In this document: positions 8,342 to 17,807 of the stretch, one piece after another
Numbering within the stretch: position 1 is the stretch's first letter
How the letters are laid out: each line of letters begins with the position of its first letter
Assembly (NCBI RefSeq): GCF_001613065.1
Contig: NZ_BDBQ01000031.1
Span: 1-64,000 of the forward strand
Length of the DNA stretch: 64,000 nucleotides
Direction of reading: 5' to 3'
Source of the DNA: Nocardia miyunensis NBRC 108239
Lineage (GTDB): Bacteria > Actinomycetota > Actinomycetes > Mycobacteriales > Mycobacteriaceae
Program-made: the position numbers and the translations under genes
Notes under the pieces: generated by a model
Databases searched by the model: none
What the model was told of the DNA's origin: nothing
Seen by the model: the letters and a program-made list of their open reading frames with translations, nothing else

Positions 8342-9607
8342 ATGACCCCCGAGAACATCGAGCAGAACCCGGACCGGGAATTCGACCTGGTCCTCTACGG
8401 CGCAACGGGTTTCGTCGGCGGGCTGACCGCGCGATACCTGACCGAGGCGGCTCCCGCGGGCGCGCGCATCGCACTGGCCGGCCGTTCGGCGGAGAAATTG
8501 GCCGCGGCGCGTGCCGAACTCGGACCGGCCGCCGCGAAATGGCAACTGCTGGTTGCGGATTCGTCCGATCAGGATTCGCTGAACGATCTGGCCGCGCGCA
8601 CGAGGGTCGTGGTCACCACGGTCGGCCCGTACCTGCGCTACGGCATGGGGTTGGTGCGCGCGTGCGCCGCGGCGGGCACCCACTACGCCGATCTGACCGG
8701 TGAGCCGCTGTTCATCCGCGACTGCATCGACCAATTCCACGACACCGCGGTGGACACCGACGCGAAGATCGTGAATTCCTGTGGCTACGACTCGATTCCG
8801 TCGGATCTGAGCGTGTACCAGCTGTACCGGCGCAGCGTCGAGGACAACGCCGGCGAGCTCACCGACACCACGTTGGTCGCCTGGTTGAAGGGCGGCGCGA
8901 GCGGCGGAACCATCGATTCGGGCCGGGTGATGATGGAGGAGATCGCCGCGCACCCCTCGCGCGGATCCATTCTGTCCCATCCTTATTCGCTGAGTCCGGA
9001 CAAGGCGATGGATCCGGATGTGGGCCGCCAGACCGATCAGGCGCTACAGCGCGCCTCGACCATCGATCCGAGTCTGCGGGGCTGGGTCGCGACCTTCTTC
9101 ATGGCCGTCCACAACACCAAGATCGTGCGTCGCACGAACGGCCTGCTGGGCTGGGTGTACGGCAAGAACTTCCGGTATCGCGAGGTGATGAGCGCGGGCA
9201 GCTCACCGCTGTCCCCGCTGGTGGCGGCCGGTATCTCGGGTGGCGTGGTCGTGATGATGGCGGCGGGGACGCTGCTGTCGCGCGTCCCGCTGGGCCGTCG
9301 GGTGCTGGACCGCATCCTGCCCGCGCCGGGTACCGGGCCGGACGAGAAGTCCCGCAACAGCGGCTGGTTCACCATGAAGACGTTCGCGCACACCACATCC
9401 GGCGCGAAGTACGTGTGCACCTTCGCCGGGCAGGGCGATCCCGGCTATCAGGCGACCGCGGTGATGCTCGGCGAATCCGGCCTGTGCCTGGCCTTCGACG
9501 AACTGCCCGAACTCGCGGGCGTGCTGACTCCCGGTTCGGCGATGGGCGATGCGCTCACCGAACGGCTGCGTGCCGCGGGCATCGCGATCGACGTCTCCCC
9601 CGCCTGA
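8342..9607 (+). CDS. Trans-acting enoyl reductase / saccharopine dehydrogenase-like oxidoreductase
   Basis: The 421-residue NAD(P)-binding protein opens with a Rossmann motif (LVLYGATGFVGGLTARYL, residues about 14-31) and continues through the Sacchrp_dh_NADP fold. It contains the DLTGEPLFIRDC and SCGYDSIPSDL blocks typical of Rv2449c/Rv2953-type proteins. Rv2953 is a trans-acting enoyl reductase of phthiocerol and phenolphthiocerol synthesis. For this copy, a role in reduction of lipid or polyketide intermediates is family inference. A central hydrophobic stretch (GISGGVVVMMAAGTLL) suggests membrane association. I chose the ATG preceded by GGGAAGG, 25 bases after the kinase stop. Confidence 0.87.
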   Translation: MTPENIEQNPDREFDLVLYGATGFVGGLTARYLTEAAPAGARIALAGRSAEKLAAARAELGPAAAKWQLLVADSSDQDSLNDLAARTRVVVTTVGPYLRYGMGLVRACAAAGTHYADLTGEPLFIRDCIDQFHDTAVDTDAKIVNSCGYDSIPSDLSVYQLYRRSVEDNAGELTDTTLVAWLKGGASGGTIDSGRVMMEEIAAHPSRGSILSHPYSLSPDKAMDPDVGRQTDQALQRASTIDPSLRGWVATFFMAVHNTKIVRRTNGLLGWVYGKNFRYREVMSAGSSPLSPLVAAGISGGVVVMMAAGTLLSRVPLGRRVLDRILPAPGTGPDEKSRNSGWFTMKTFAHTTSGAKYVCTFAGQGDPGYQATAVMLGESGLCLAFDELPELAGVLTPGSAMGDALTERLRAAGIAIDVSPA

Positions 9608-9668
9608 TCTCACACGACATCTCGCACGACCCGATTTCGCACCACCGGATTTCGAAAGAGCTACATCG

Positions 9669-10301
9669 TTGAACCTCGCTCGACGCCTGATGAACCTTCC
9701 CGCCTTCGCACTCGTTTACGAAAGAGTCTGGCGCCCGACAAGTTTCTTCCTCGTCTCCGGACGGACCATGCGGGCCGACCGCGCCGACGCCGCCCGCACA
9801 CTGCACCTGGACCGAGCCCGAACCGTACTCGATATCGCCTGCGGGCCAGGGAATTTCACGCACGGCCTGAGCGCACATCTCGCCGTCGGCGGCCACGCGG
9901 TCGGCATCGACCTGTCGGTCGCGATGCTGGCGCAGGCTCGTGCGGACAACTCCGGCCCGGAGGTGAGTTATGTGCGCGGCGACGCGCAGCGGCTTCCGTT
10001 CCCCGACGGCAGTTTCGACGCGGTGTGCTGTTTCGGTGCGCTGTACCTGATTCCCGATCCGCTGGCCGCGGCGCGGGAGATGATCCGGGTGCTGGCTCCG
10101 GGCGGCCGCATCGCGATCAGTACCAGCCATCGCTACGAGAACTGGTTCGGCCGACTGGTCACGGCGATCTTCGGGACCATCGGGTTGCGGTTCTTCGAGG
10201 GCGACGTGTTCCCCAAGCTGTTCACCGAGGCCGGACTGATCGATGTCCGGCAGCGGGTGCATGGTCTGCTGCAGTATCTCGACGCCAGCCGCCCGGCATG
10301 A
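9669..10301 (+). CDS. Class I SAM-dependent methyltransferase
   Basis: The roughly 210-residue protein has motif I LDIACGPGNFTHGLS, the acidic end of strand 2 (GIDLSVAML), motif II VSYVRGDAQRLPFPDGSFDAV and motif IV LAPGGRIAIST. It therefore belongs to the Methyltransf_11/UbiE-like group acting on small molecules or quinone/lipid acceptors; the substrate is unknown. Starts available are TTG 9669 (with GAAAGAG upstream) and ATG 9690. It follows the reductase gene by 61 bp on the same strand and may be co-transcribed with it. Confidence 0.85.
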   Translation: MNLARRLMNLPAFALVYERVWRPTSFFLVSGRTMRADRADAARTLHLDRARTVLDIACGPGNFTHGLSAHLAVGGHAVGIDLSVAMLAQARADNSGPEVSYVRGDAQRLPFPDGSFDAVCCFGALYLIPDPLAAAREMIRVLAPGGRIAISTSHRYENWFGRLVTAIFGTIGLRFFEGDVFPKLFTEAGLIDVRQRVHGLLQYLDASRPA

Positions 10302-10465
10302 AAAGTGTTCCAGGCCAGCGGGATCGGCCATGTCGCAGATCACACGCACGAGGTCTCGGCGGGAGGATTGCCCTCCGGTAGTGTCGCGATGGACCGCCGG
10401 AGCCCCGCGGAGGCAGCCATCATTCTCATCCGATCACGTCCCCGCTCATCCGAAGGCCGCGGCTA

Positions 10466-11143
10466 GTGCGGTGGGTTCTCACTCCGGACGAATTCGCACA
10501 CGTCTGGATCACCGAAACCGGCCTGGACTTCCGGCCCTACCCGGTCAACGCGGCCATCCCGGCCACACCCGCATCCGGTCTGCGGCAGCAGTACGCCCGC
10601 AACACCGATCCCGATCTGACCGCGGCGCTGCTGCTGTGCGCCCGCATCGACCTCACCACGCTCACCGTCGCCGGTGAACGTTCCAGACCCGGCACCGCAC
10701 CCGAACGAATTCTGGCCTGCGCCGCGGTCACGCTGACCCATGCCGCGGTCCTGATCGCGCGCGGCGACTCGATCGTGGTGATGCTCTGTCCCGCGGGGAC
10801 GATCGGCAAGCAGCTCGTCGAGGTGATCGGCTCGGCCCCGGCCGGGCGCACGGCCGTGATGCGCGAGGCGCAGCGCGCGGTGCTGGTCAGCGGACGCCAT
10901 CCCATACCGGCCGGTCCGGCCCGGTTCCAGCGCGCCCTGCGGGCACCGGTCGACTCGCGCGGCATCGTCACCGTGACAACCGCGCCGCACAATCCGGCCC
11001 CGCCGCCGACCCGGCACCGCACCTGGCTCGACGTCGCGGGCGACGGACGTTATCTGCTCACCACCGCCGACCAGCTGACCCTGACCCCGGTCGACGACGA
11101 CGCGTTCGCCGCGCAGCTGCGGCAGCTGGCCGGTCTGCACTGA
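10466..11143 (+). CDS. EspG-family ESX secretion-associated protein
   Basis: The 225-residue protein begins WVLTPDEFAHVWITETGLD, the N-terminal signature of EspG (LTxDEFxxLW...). It then follows the alternating alpha/beta pattern of that family with the typical near-C-terminal RxYLLTTADQLTLTP block. EspG proteins are cytosolic chaperones that recognise PE/PPE or other ESX substrates in type VII secretion. No esx, PE/PPE or ecc gene is nearby, so this is an orphan accessory copy. It starts with GTG. Assignment rests on motif recognition, not on a search. Confidence 0.75.
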   Translation: MRWVLTPDEFAHVWITETGLDFRPYPVNAAIPATPASGLRQQYARNTDPDLTAALLLCARIDLTTLTVAGERSRPGTAPERILACAAVTLTHAAVLIARGDSIVVMLCPAGTIGKQLVEVIGSAPAGRTAVMREAQRAVLVSGRHPIPAGPARFQRALRAPVDSRGIVTVTTAPHNPAPPPTRHRTWLDVAGDGRYLLTTADQLTLTPVDDDAFAAQLRQLAGLH

Positions 11144-11210
11144 GCAAACGTCCACGTTGACACGCCTTCATCTGGGACAACCCGCGCCTGAGGGCGTTCA
11201 TACTGCACAC

Positions 11211-12059
11211 ATGCCCAAATCCCCCTGGTCCGTTCCGGTCACCGAAGCACTGCATGCGAGCGGGGTGCGAGTCGCCGACCTCGACACGAATGCCACCCCG
11301 GGATTCCGCGGCGACAAGAAGGCCGGTGAACTGCTGCTCGAACAGCGCCGCACGGTGCTGTCGGGCCTGCAGGAGAAGCTCTACGCCAACGGCCGCTCCG
11401 GCGATCCGCGCAGTATTCTGCTGGTCCTGCAAGGCATGGACACCGCCGGTAAGGGCGGCATCGTGCGGCATGTGATCGGCTCGGTGGATCCCCAAGGCGT
11501 GGACCACGCCTCCTTCGGCGTGCCGACCGAGCAGGAACGTCGGCACAACTATCTGTGGCGGATCCGCAAGCAGCTGCCGCGCGGCGGGCAGATCGGGGTG
11601 TTCGACCGGTCGCACTACGAGGACGTGCTGGTGGTGCGGGTGCACGAACTGGTGCCACAGGACGTGTGGGGCAAACGCTACGACGAGATCAACCGCTTCG
11701 AGCGCACCGCCGCGGACGCCGGAACCACCATCATCAAGGTCGCGATGTTCGTCTCCCTCGACGAGCAGCGCAAACGCCTCACCCAGCGGCTGGACCGCCC
11801 GGACAAGTACTGGAAATTCGATCCGGCCGATATCGGCGAGCGCGCCCACTGGCCCGACTATCAGAAGGCGTACCAGGACGTACTGGATCGCACCTGCACC
11901 GATTACGCGCCCTGGTACGTCGTACCGTCCGACCGCAAGTGGTACTCCCGGCTCGCGGTCACCGAACTGCTCATCGACGCCCTGGAAGCGCTGGATCTGG
12001 ACTGGCCGCCGGCGCATTTCGACATCGAGGAACAGCGCCGCCGCCTGGCCGCGTCCTGA
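11211..12059 (+). CDS. Polyphosphate kinase 2 family protein (PPK2)
   Basis: The 282-residue enzyme has a Walker A loop (LQGMDTAGKGGIVRHV, about residues 74-89), a Walker B/catalytic block (GVFDRSHYEDVLVVRV) and the lid sequence RLTQRLDRPDKYWKF, diagnostic of single-domain PPK2. PPK2 transfers phosphate between polyphosphate and nucleoside mono- or diphosphates. The class (GDP/ADP versus AMP preference) cannot be fixed from these motifs. The ATG at 11211 was chosen because the family N-terminus begins close to it; an in-frame upstream start at 11157 exists. Confidence 0.92.
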   Translation: MPKSPWSVPVTEALHASGVRVADLDTNATPGFRGDKKAGELLLEQRRTVLSGLQEKLYANGRSGDPRSILLVLQGMDTAGKGGIVRHVIGSVDPQGVDHASFGVPTEQERRHNYLWRIRKQLPRGGQIGVFDRSHYEDVLVVRVHELVPQDVWGKRYDEINRFERTAADAGTTIIKVAMFVSLDEQRKRLTQRLDRPDKYWKFDPADIGERAHWPDYQKAYQDVLDRTCTDYAPWYVVPSDRKWYSRLAVTELLIDALEALDLDWPPAHFDIEEQRRRLAAS

Positions 12060-12208
12060 AGGCCCGTCACCGAGAGTTCACCCACCTCGGCACGGAAATC
12101 TCGAGGTGCTCTCAGGTTCACCGGCAATCATGTGGTCCGGACACCCCATGAGGGCCGACGGCCCGTACCATCGGGGCGGCATGGCTGTCGGACCAACTCA
12201 GGAAAGGC

Positions 12209-13000
12209 GTGGTGAACTCCGAGGTGAGCAAGAATCCGCGTGGTAAGAACTCACTCGCCGCGGTGAAGGGTGGCGATCGCACCCGCACGATCCTGATCCA
12301 GGTGGCCGTCGCGGTCGTCCTGCTCGCGCTCATCGCCGCCATCGGGATCAGCATCGCGATCAAGCATTCGAACAATGCGAAGAAGGACGCCGCCAACCGT
12401 CCGGCGGTGACCGCGCCCGCCTCACCCGACGGCATCACCGGATCGATCACCGACAAGGGCGCGATCCGGATCGGCAAGCCCGGGGCCAAGGCCACCGTGC
12501 GCGTCATCGCCGACATGCAGTGCCCGGTGTGCAAGCAGTTCGAGGCCGCCAACGGCCAGACCCTCACCGACGCGGTGAACAACGGCAGTATCGCCGTCGA
12601 ATACAACGTCATCTCGTTCCTGGATCAGAATTCGGGCGGCTCCCGGTACTCCTCGCGCGGCGCGAACGCCGCCTACTGCGTCGCCGACGCCGATCCGTCC
12701 AAGTTCCAGGCCTGGCTCAGCGCGATGTACCAGCAGCAGCCCGAGGAGGGCGCGGGCGGCCTGCCGGACAGCAAGATCATCCAGATCGCCACGGCGAGCG
12801 GAGTCACCGATCCCTCGGTGGCCAAGTGCATCACCGACGACAAGTTCGACTCCTACGTGCAGAAGACCACGCAGGACGTGTTCAGCACCGGCATCAACGG
12901 CACGCCGACCGTTTACGTGAACGACAAGAAGGTGGACAACCAGCAGGCGCTGTTCACCCCCGGCGGGCTCGAGAGTTCGATCGAGGCCGCGCTCAAGTGA
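12209..13000 (+). CDS. Membrane-anchored DsbA-like thiol oxidoreductase
   Basis: The 263-residue protein has a basic N-terminus, one membrane anchor (ILIQVAVAVVLLALIAAIGI, about residues 30-49) and an extracytoplasmic thioredoxin/DsbA fold. It carries the redox pair CPVC (in DMQCPVCKQFE), the cis-Pro loop GTPTVYVND and two further cysteines that could form a structural disulfide. It probably oxidises secreted proteins. The VKOR gene starts inside its stop codon (overlap of 4 bp at 12997-13000), so the two are translationally coupled and almost certainly form an oxidase/re-oxidase pair, as for M. tuberculosis Rv2969c/Rv2968c. AGGAAAGG lies upstream of the GTG start. Confidence 0.9.
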   Translation: MVNSEVSKNPRGKNSLAAVKGGDRTRTILIQVAVAVVLLALIAAIGISIAIKHSNNAKKDAANRPAVTAPASPDGITGSITDKGAIRIGKPGAKATVRVIADMQCPVCKQFEAANGQTLTDAVNNGSIAVEYNVISFLDQNSGGSRYSSRGANAAYCVADADPSKFQAWLSAMYQQQPEEGAGGLPDSKIIQIATASGVTDPSVAKCITDDKFDSYVQKTTQDVFSTGINGTPTVYVNDKKVDNQQALFTPGGLESSIEAALK

Positions 13001-13563
13001 TCTCCGTTCCCCCTCGTACCGCCTGGCTGCTGCTGGTCGGCACCGTCGCGGGCTGGATCTCCTCGCTCGTGCTGACGATCGACGATTTCAAGCTGCTGAT
13101 GAACCCGGCCTACGTGCCGTCCTGCAACATCAACCCGATCATCGCGTGCGGTTCGGTGATGGCGTCGAAGGAAGCGCACGTATTCGGATTCCCGAATCCG
13201 ATCATCGGCGTCGTCGGCTTCTCGGTCGCGGTGACCATGGCCGTACTCGCGATCGCGCGCGTGGCGCTGCCGCGGTGGTTCTGGGGCGGGCTGTGGCTCG
13301 GTCTCGTGCTGGGCATCGTGTTCATCTGCTGGCTGATCTTCCACACGCTGTACCGGATCGGCGCACTGTGCCCGTACTGCATGGTGGTGTGGGCGTTCAC
13401 GCCGATACTGCTGGCCGCGGTCACCGGTCAGATCTGGGGTAACGCGCGGGGCGTGCTGCGGATCGTGGTGGAGTGGCGCTGGACCTTCGTGATCGTGTTC
13501 TACGCGATCGTGCTGGTGATGATCTTCCTGCGCTTCCAGAGCTACTGGACGTCGCTGGTGTGA
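12997..13563 (+). CDS. Vitamin K epoxide reductase (VKOR) family protein
   Basis: The 188-residue integral membrane protein has five hydrophobic segments. A periplasmic loop cysteine pair (SCNINPIIACGS) and the membrane-embedded CPYC motif (ALCPYCMVVW) are the hallmarks of bacterial VKOR. It reoxidises DsbA-like partners and passes electrons to quinones. The GTG start overlaps the TGA of the DsbA-like gene (GTGA), which fixes the start and argues for coupled synthesis of the two partners. Confidence 0.93.
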   Translation: MISVPPRTAWLLLVGTVAGWISSLVLTIDDFKLLMNPAYVPSCNINPIIACGSVMASKEAHVFGFPNPIIGVVGFSVAVTMAVLAIARVALPRWFWGGLWLGLVLGIVFICWLIFHTLYRIGALCPYCMVVWAFTPILLAAVTGQIWGNARGVLRIVVEWRWTFVIVFYAIVLVMIFLRFQSYWTSLV

Positions 13564-13586
13564 GCCGCCGCCGGCCTCGGCCGCCC

Positions 13587-14723
13587 TCAGTTGGGCGGGC
13601 CCGAGGCCAGCACGACGGCGACCTCGCGCCGGGAACCGTCCGGCTCGATCAGGTCCAGACGGACCGTATCGGCCGGTTTGCGCACGTTGAGCACGTATTT
13701 CAGGGTTTTCGCCGAGGACACGGGATGTCCGTCGATGGCGGTGATCACCTCGCCCGCGGTGAGTCCGGCGGCGTAGGCGGGCAGGCCGTAGATGCTCACG
13801 TCGACGCGGGCCCCGCCGGTGGCCGCATCCGAGGTCAGCACGCCCAATGTCGCGGTGGGGCCGATGTGCACGGTATCCGTCGGCGTGCCGGAACGGATCT
13901 GCCGCACGATCTGCATCGCCCGATCGATCGGCACGGCGTAACCGGTGGCCCGCCCGTCCGTCTTGGTCAGCTCCCCCGACGCGGCGGTCACCACCCCGAC
14001 GACGGCGCCGCTGCGATCCACCACCGCGCCGCCGGACTGCCCGGAGGCCACCGGCGCGTCCAGTTCGAGCATTCCGGTCAGGGCCTTGCGGCTCAGGTCG
14101 GCGGCGTCGCGCGCGACGATCGAGGTGTTCAGGGACGTCACGGTGCCAGGTTCCGCGGTCGGATGTCCGGTGCCACCGGCATTGCCGATCGCCATGATCT
14201 GGTCGCCGGGCCGCAGTGTCGACGAGTTGCCCAGCCGGACGCTCGGCAGTCCTCCGGCGCCGTTGAGCGACAGCAGCGCGATATCGTCCGTGCTGTCGTA
14301 GCCCAGGACCGTGGCCGGGAATTGCGCGCCGGTGCCGACATCGCCCACGGTGATGACGTTGGCGCCCTTGACCACGTGATGACTGGTCAGCACCTGCCCG
14401 TCCGCGGAGAGCACGATGCCCGAACCCGCCGCACCCATGCCGGTCGGCTCGATGGAGACGTTGATGTTCACCAGTTCCGGCTCCACCTTCCGGGCGATCG
14501 CGACCGGATCCATCGGCGGCAGCGGCAGCGGGACAACGGAGGTTTCGGTGTGCTCGGATCCGGTCACCCAGTGTGGCAGGGCGCCCTGTAGCCCCAGCGC
14601 GACGACCACCGCGAGCAGCACGACCAGCACGCCCGCGGCGGTCCGTCCGGTGCTGCCGACCTGCCCGGAGGCATCGACGTTCCCCACGTCATCGTTATGC
14701 GGCCGCTCGTCGGACATCGGCAC
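13587..14723 (-). CDS. Membrane-anchored trypsin-like serine protease with PDZ domain
   Basis: The 378-residue HtrA/DegP-like (S1C) protease has a cytosolic N-tail, one membrane segment (VLVVLLAVVVALGLQGALP, about residues 33-51), and the catalytic triad His in LTSHHVVKG, Asp in STDDIALL and Ser in ASGQSGGAVV. A C-terminal PDZ domain contains GLPAYAAGLTAGEVITAIDG. It would act outside the membrane in envelope protein quality control. It is convergent with the VKOR gene (24 bp apart), so the two ends face each other. Confidence 0.92.
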   Translation of the reverse strand: MPMSDERPHNDDVGNVDASGQVGSTGRTAAGVLVVLLAVVVALGLQGALPHWVTGSEHTETSVVPLPLPPMDPVAIARKVEPELVNINVSIEPTGMGAAGSGIVLSADGQVLTSHHVVKGANVITVGDVGTGAQFPATVLGYDSTDDIALLSLNGAGGLPSVRLGNSSTLRPGDQIMAIGNAGGTGHPTAEPGTVTSLNTSIVARDAADLSRKALTGMLELDAPVASGQSGGAVVDRSGAVVGVVTAASGELTKTDGRATGYAVPIDRAMQIVRQIRSGTPTDTVHIGPTATLGVLTSDAATGGARVDVSIYGLPAYAAGLTAGEVITAIDGHPVSSAKTLKYVLNVRKPADTVRLDLIEPDGSRREVAVVLASGPPN

Positions 14724-14842
14724 TCCCGCCTCGTGCGCGCCCCGGGGGCGTCGGCGTTTGTGTCTTCATGTGTACCACTGAGTCGCCGGCCGCCGCTTCC
14801 CTTCCGCAGGAGGTATTACCAATCGGAAACCCGTGCGGCCGA

Positions 14843-15598
14843 TCAGGACTGGTTGTTGAGCACCGCGATGCCGAACATGAATGCCGTGCCCGCGACGGTG
14901 CACAGCAGGGTGAGGCGGGACGGGTGTCCGGCGTGCGCCTCGGGCAGGATGTCCGCGGTCGCCAGGTAGAGCAGGAATCCGCCGAAATATCCGAGATACA
15001 GGCCGATGGCCTCGTCCGGGACGTGGATGAGCGAACCGATCGTCGCGCCGATCACCGGGGCGAGCGCGTCCAGCGCGAGCAGCAGCAGGGCGCGGCGGTG
15101 GGCGTTGCCGTAGAGCGTGGTGATGGTGAAGGTGTTGAACCCGTCGGCGAAATCGTGACAGATCACCGCGATGGCGACGGCCGTGCCCACGCCCACGCCA
15201 GCCTGGAAACTCAGGCCGATGCCGAGACCGTCCAGGGTGCTGTGGAAGATCAGCCCGCCCGCCGCGAGCAGGCCCACCGACTCGAAACCGTGTGTGTGCG
15301 CACCGAATTCGTTTTCGTGTCCGGTGTGAATCGCGACCGCGCGCTCGATGATGTGGATGGTCAGGAAACCCACCACCGCGGCCACCAGTGCGATCGGCAC
15401 CCCGGCGACGGACTGCGGGGTCTGCTCGAGCGCCTCGGGCAGCAGATCGAACGGCACCACGCCCAGCATGACCCCCGCCGCCAGCCCGAGGACGGCGTGT
15501 TTGCGATCCCCGATCCGCACCGCGACCAGACCACCGATCAGCGTCGAACACATCGACACCAATGCCAACAGGATCGCCATCGGTCCAGCATGTGACAT
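14843..15598 (-). CDS. ZIP-family divalent metal transporter
   Basis: The roughly 251-residue integral membrane protein has eight predicted hydrophobic segments. Metal-site motifs of ZIP transporters lie in TM4 and TM5: GLIFHSTLDGLGIGLSF (HS..D/G) and AVICHDFADGFNTF (H-D/N..DG). A loop with HTGHENEFGAHTHG is His-rich, as expected for a cytosolic metal-sensing loop. It probably imports Zn, Mn or Fe. Starts at 15619, 15598 or 15580 are all possible; none has a strong Shine-Dalgarno. Confidence 0.88.
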   Translation of the reverse strand: MSHAGPMAILLALVSMCSTLIGGLVAVRIGDRKHAVLGLAAGVMLGVVPFDLLPEALEQTPQSVAGVPIALVAAVVGFLTIHIIERAVAIHTGHENEFGAHTHGFESVGLLAAGGLIFHSTLDGLGIGLSFQAGVGVGTAVAIAVICHDFADGFNTFTITTLYGNAHRRALLLLALDALAPVIGATIGSLIHVPDEAIGLYLGYFGGFLLYLATADILPEAHAGHPSRLTLLCTVAGTAFMFGIAVLNNQS

Positions 15599-15681
15599 GC
15601 GCGGGCGCACCGGACGCACATGCTACCGGCGAGTTCGCCGACATTTTGCAAAGCTAAGGATGCAGGAGTAGGCATGCATTC

Positions 15682-16734
15682 ATGACCACTGCTGCGGCAT
15701 ACTCCCTATCCACCCCCGACGGCCGGTTCGAGAAGACCTCGATCGAACGGCGTGAACTCGGCCCGCACGATGTGCTCATCGACATCAAGTACGCGGGCAT
15801 CTGCCACTCGGACATCCACACCGCCCGCAACGAATGGCATCACACCCGCTACCCCTGCATTCCCGGGCACGAGATCGCCGGTCTCGTCGCCGCGGTCGGC
15901 TCGGCGGTGACCCGGCACAAGGTCGGCGACCGCGTCGGCGTCGGCTGCATGGTCGACTCCTGCGGTAAGTGCGCGTCGTGCCTGGCCGGCGAGGAGCAGT
16001 TCTGCACCGGCGGCGGCACCATGACCTACAACAGCCCCGTCTCCGAGGAGTTCCAGCCCGGCGGCACCACCTTCGGCGGTTACTCGACCCAGGTCGTGGT
16101 GACCGAGAATTTCGTGCTGTCCATTCCGGAGGGCATCAGCCTGGACGTGGCCGCCCCGCTGCTGTGCTCGGGCATCACGCTCTACTCGCCGCTGCGACAC
16201 TGGAACGCCGGACCTGGCAAACAGGTAGCCATCATCGGCATGGGCGGTCTCGGACACGTCGGGGTGAAGATCGCCGCGGCGCTCGGGGCCGAGGTGACGG
16301 TGCTCAGTCAATCGCTGAGCAAACAGGACGACGGCCTCCGTTTCGGCGCGCAGCACTACTACGCGACCTCGGACGAGAAAACCTTCTCGGAGCTGCGCGG
16401 ACGTTTCGATCTGATCATCAACACCGTCTCCGCGAATCTGCCGATCGACGACTACATGCGGCTGCTGAATCTGGATGGCACGCTGGTGATCCTGGGCCTG
16501 CCCGACAATCCGCTGTCGGTGCAGCCGTTCACGCTCGCGAATTTCCGGCGTTCGCTGGCCGGCTCGATGATCGGCGGTATCGCCCAGACCCAGGAGATGC
16601 TGAATTTCTGCGCCGAACACGGGATCGGCTCGGATATCGAGGTCATCTCCGCGGACGGGATCGATGCGGCCTATCAGCGCGTGATGAGCAGCGATGTTCG
16701 CTATCGATTCGTGATCGACGCCGCCACCATGTGA
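15682..16734 (+). CDS. NAD(P)-dependent zinc alcohol dehydrogenase (CAD/YahK type)
   Basis: This 350-residue medium-chain dehydrogenase has the catalytic zinc ligands Cys in GICHSDIH and His in PGHEIAG, and the structural-zinc cysteines in [17 protein letters not shown]. The nucleotide-binding GxGGLG motif is [11 protein letters not shown]. These blocks match the NADP-dependent aldehyde-reducing cinnamyl-alcohol-dehydrogenase-like group (Mycobacterium AdhC). It would reduce aldehydes to alcohols in the cytosol. It is divergent from the ZIP gene and has no obvious operon partner. Confidence 0.93.
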   Translation: MTTAAAYSLSTPDGRFEKTSIERRELGPHDVLIDIKYAGICHSDIHTARNEWHHTRYPCIPGHEIAGLVAAVGSAVTRHKVGDRVGVGCMVDSCGKCASCLAGEEQFCTGGGTMTYNSPVSEEFQPGGTTFGGYSTQVVVTENFVLSIPEGISLDVAAPLLCSGITLYSPLRHWNAGPGKQVAIIGMGGLGHVGVKIAAALGAEVTVLSQSLSKQDDGLRFGAQHYYATSDEKTFSELRGRFDLIINTVSANLPIDDYMRLLNLDGTLVILGLPDNPLSVQPFTLANFRRSLAGSMIGGIAQTQEMLNFCAEHGIGSDIEVISADGIDAAYQRVMSSDVRYRFVIDAATM

Positions 16735-17008
16735 CATCTGGACCGGTCGAATTTCGCATTATGCCATTCGACCGGCCCTCACCCCTTTCCGCAACATAAT
16801 GGCTATCACTCGCGCACGCGCGGGCTGATCGATCGCCGCACAATCCGCCGATATTCATGTGACGCTCATCACTAGGTTTGCGTCCGCTTGATTCCTCCAC
16901 TACTAATTAATGCGTTCGATTCGCAAACAGCAGCTGGCTTGCGATTCGCCGGGGGAGCCGAGACTGGGGAGTCCGTGGGGGATCGCGCGTCAGGGAGGGA
17001 AAATCATC

Positions 17009-17629
17009 ATGAAATTCGGGAAGATCACCGGCATCGTTCTCATGGCGATCAGCGCCGTCGGCATTACCGCCGGTACCGCATATGCCGCACCGGCCCCCGC
17101 GCAGCCCGCCGCCGTGCACAATGACGCGACTTCCGGTGTGGACAACGGAATTCACTATCGGACTTCGGTTTCCCCGATCGACAAGGCCATCACCGCAACG
17201 GTCGACGCCGGTCGTTTCGTGGCCGCCGCGGACGGTTCCTCGGTGGCCCTGAAATCCGACGCGGGCGCGACGCTGGATCAGGTCGCGCTGCACGGAAACC
17301 TCGGCGGTCACGTCTTCAGCGCCGCCCAGCGGATCAGCGCCAACGGCCACACGCTGACCCTGACCCCGCAGGTCGCTCCGCGGGAGATCGGGCAGGTCAA
17401 GGACATCAACTCGTTCAACAACCTGTGGTTCCAGGTCCAGAAGAACCTGCCCGGCGTCGCCATCGGCGGCATTCTCGGCGGTTTCCTCGGCAGCCTCCTG
17501 GGCTTCGGCATCCTGAGCATCATCACCGGCCCGGTCGGCGGTCTCGTCGGCGCCATCGCGGGCGGTTACGCCATGGGCGGCAAACAGTTCCTGGATGCGG
17601 TGCAGGCCGTCGCCACCGGTAAGCCGTGA
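17009..17629 (+). CDS. Secreted protein with hydrophobic Gly-rich C-terminus (DUF8020-like)
   Basis: The 206-residue protein has a clear Sec signal peptide (MKFGKITGIVLMAIS..., likely cut after AYA-AP near residue 27). A beta-rich region follows with HYRTSVSP, TVDAGRFVAAADG and ISANGHTLTLTP, the pattern I associate with a secreted family common in Nocardia and Rhodococcus (DUF8020 in current naming). The last 60 residues are Gly-rich and hydrophobic (GGILGGFLGSLLGFGILS), suggesting membrane insertion or pore-like association. GGGAGGG precedes the ATG. The gene stands alone and ends at a strong hairpin. Function is unknown. Confidence 0.8.
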   Translation: MKFGKITGIVLMAISAVGITAGTAYAAPAPAQPAAVHNDATSGVDNGIHYRTSVSPIDKAITATVDAGRFVAAADGSSVALKSDAGATLDQVALHGNLGGHVFSAAQRISANGHTLTLTPQVAPREIGQVKDINSFNNLWFQVQKNLPGVAIGGILGGFLGSLLGFGILSIITGPVGGLVGAIAGGYAMGGKQFLDAVQAVATGKP

Positions 17630-17650
17630 TTCACTGATCCGACGTCGAAG

Positions 17651-17680
17651 ACGGGCCCGCGTGCTGATACGCGGGCCCGT
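17651..17680 (+). terminator. Rho-independent-type terminator
   Basis: A perfect 12-bp GC-rich stem (17651-17662/17669-17680) with loop GCTGAT lies 21 bases after the stop of the secreted-protein gene and is followed by TTCACG. Confidence 0.7.
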
Positions 17681-17807
17681 TTCACGGAAAAGCCGGAAAG
17701 TACGAAATTCCGGAAATCCTCGCTACCGAGAAATCCATCGCGGAAATTACCCGGCCCGTCCGGTCCGGACAGAAATTCACACCCGCCGCGGAAAATCCAC
17801 AGAGCCG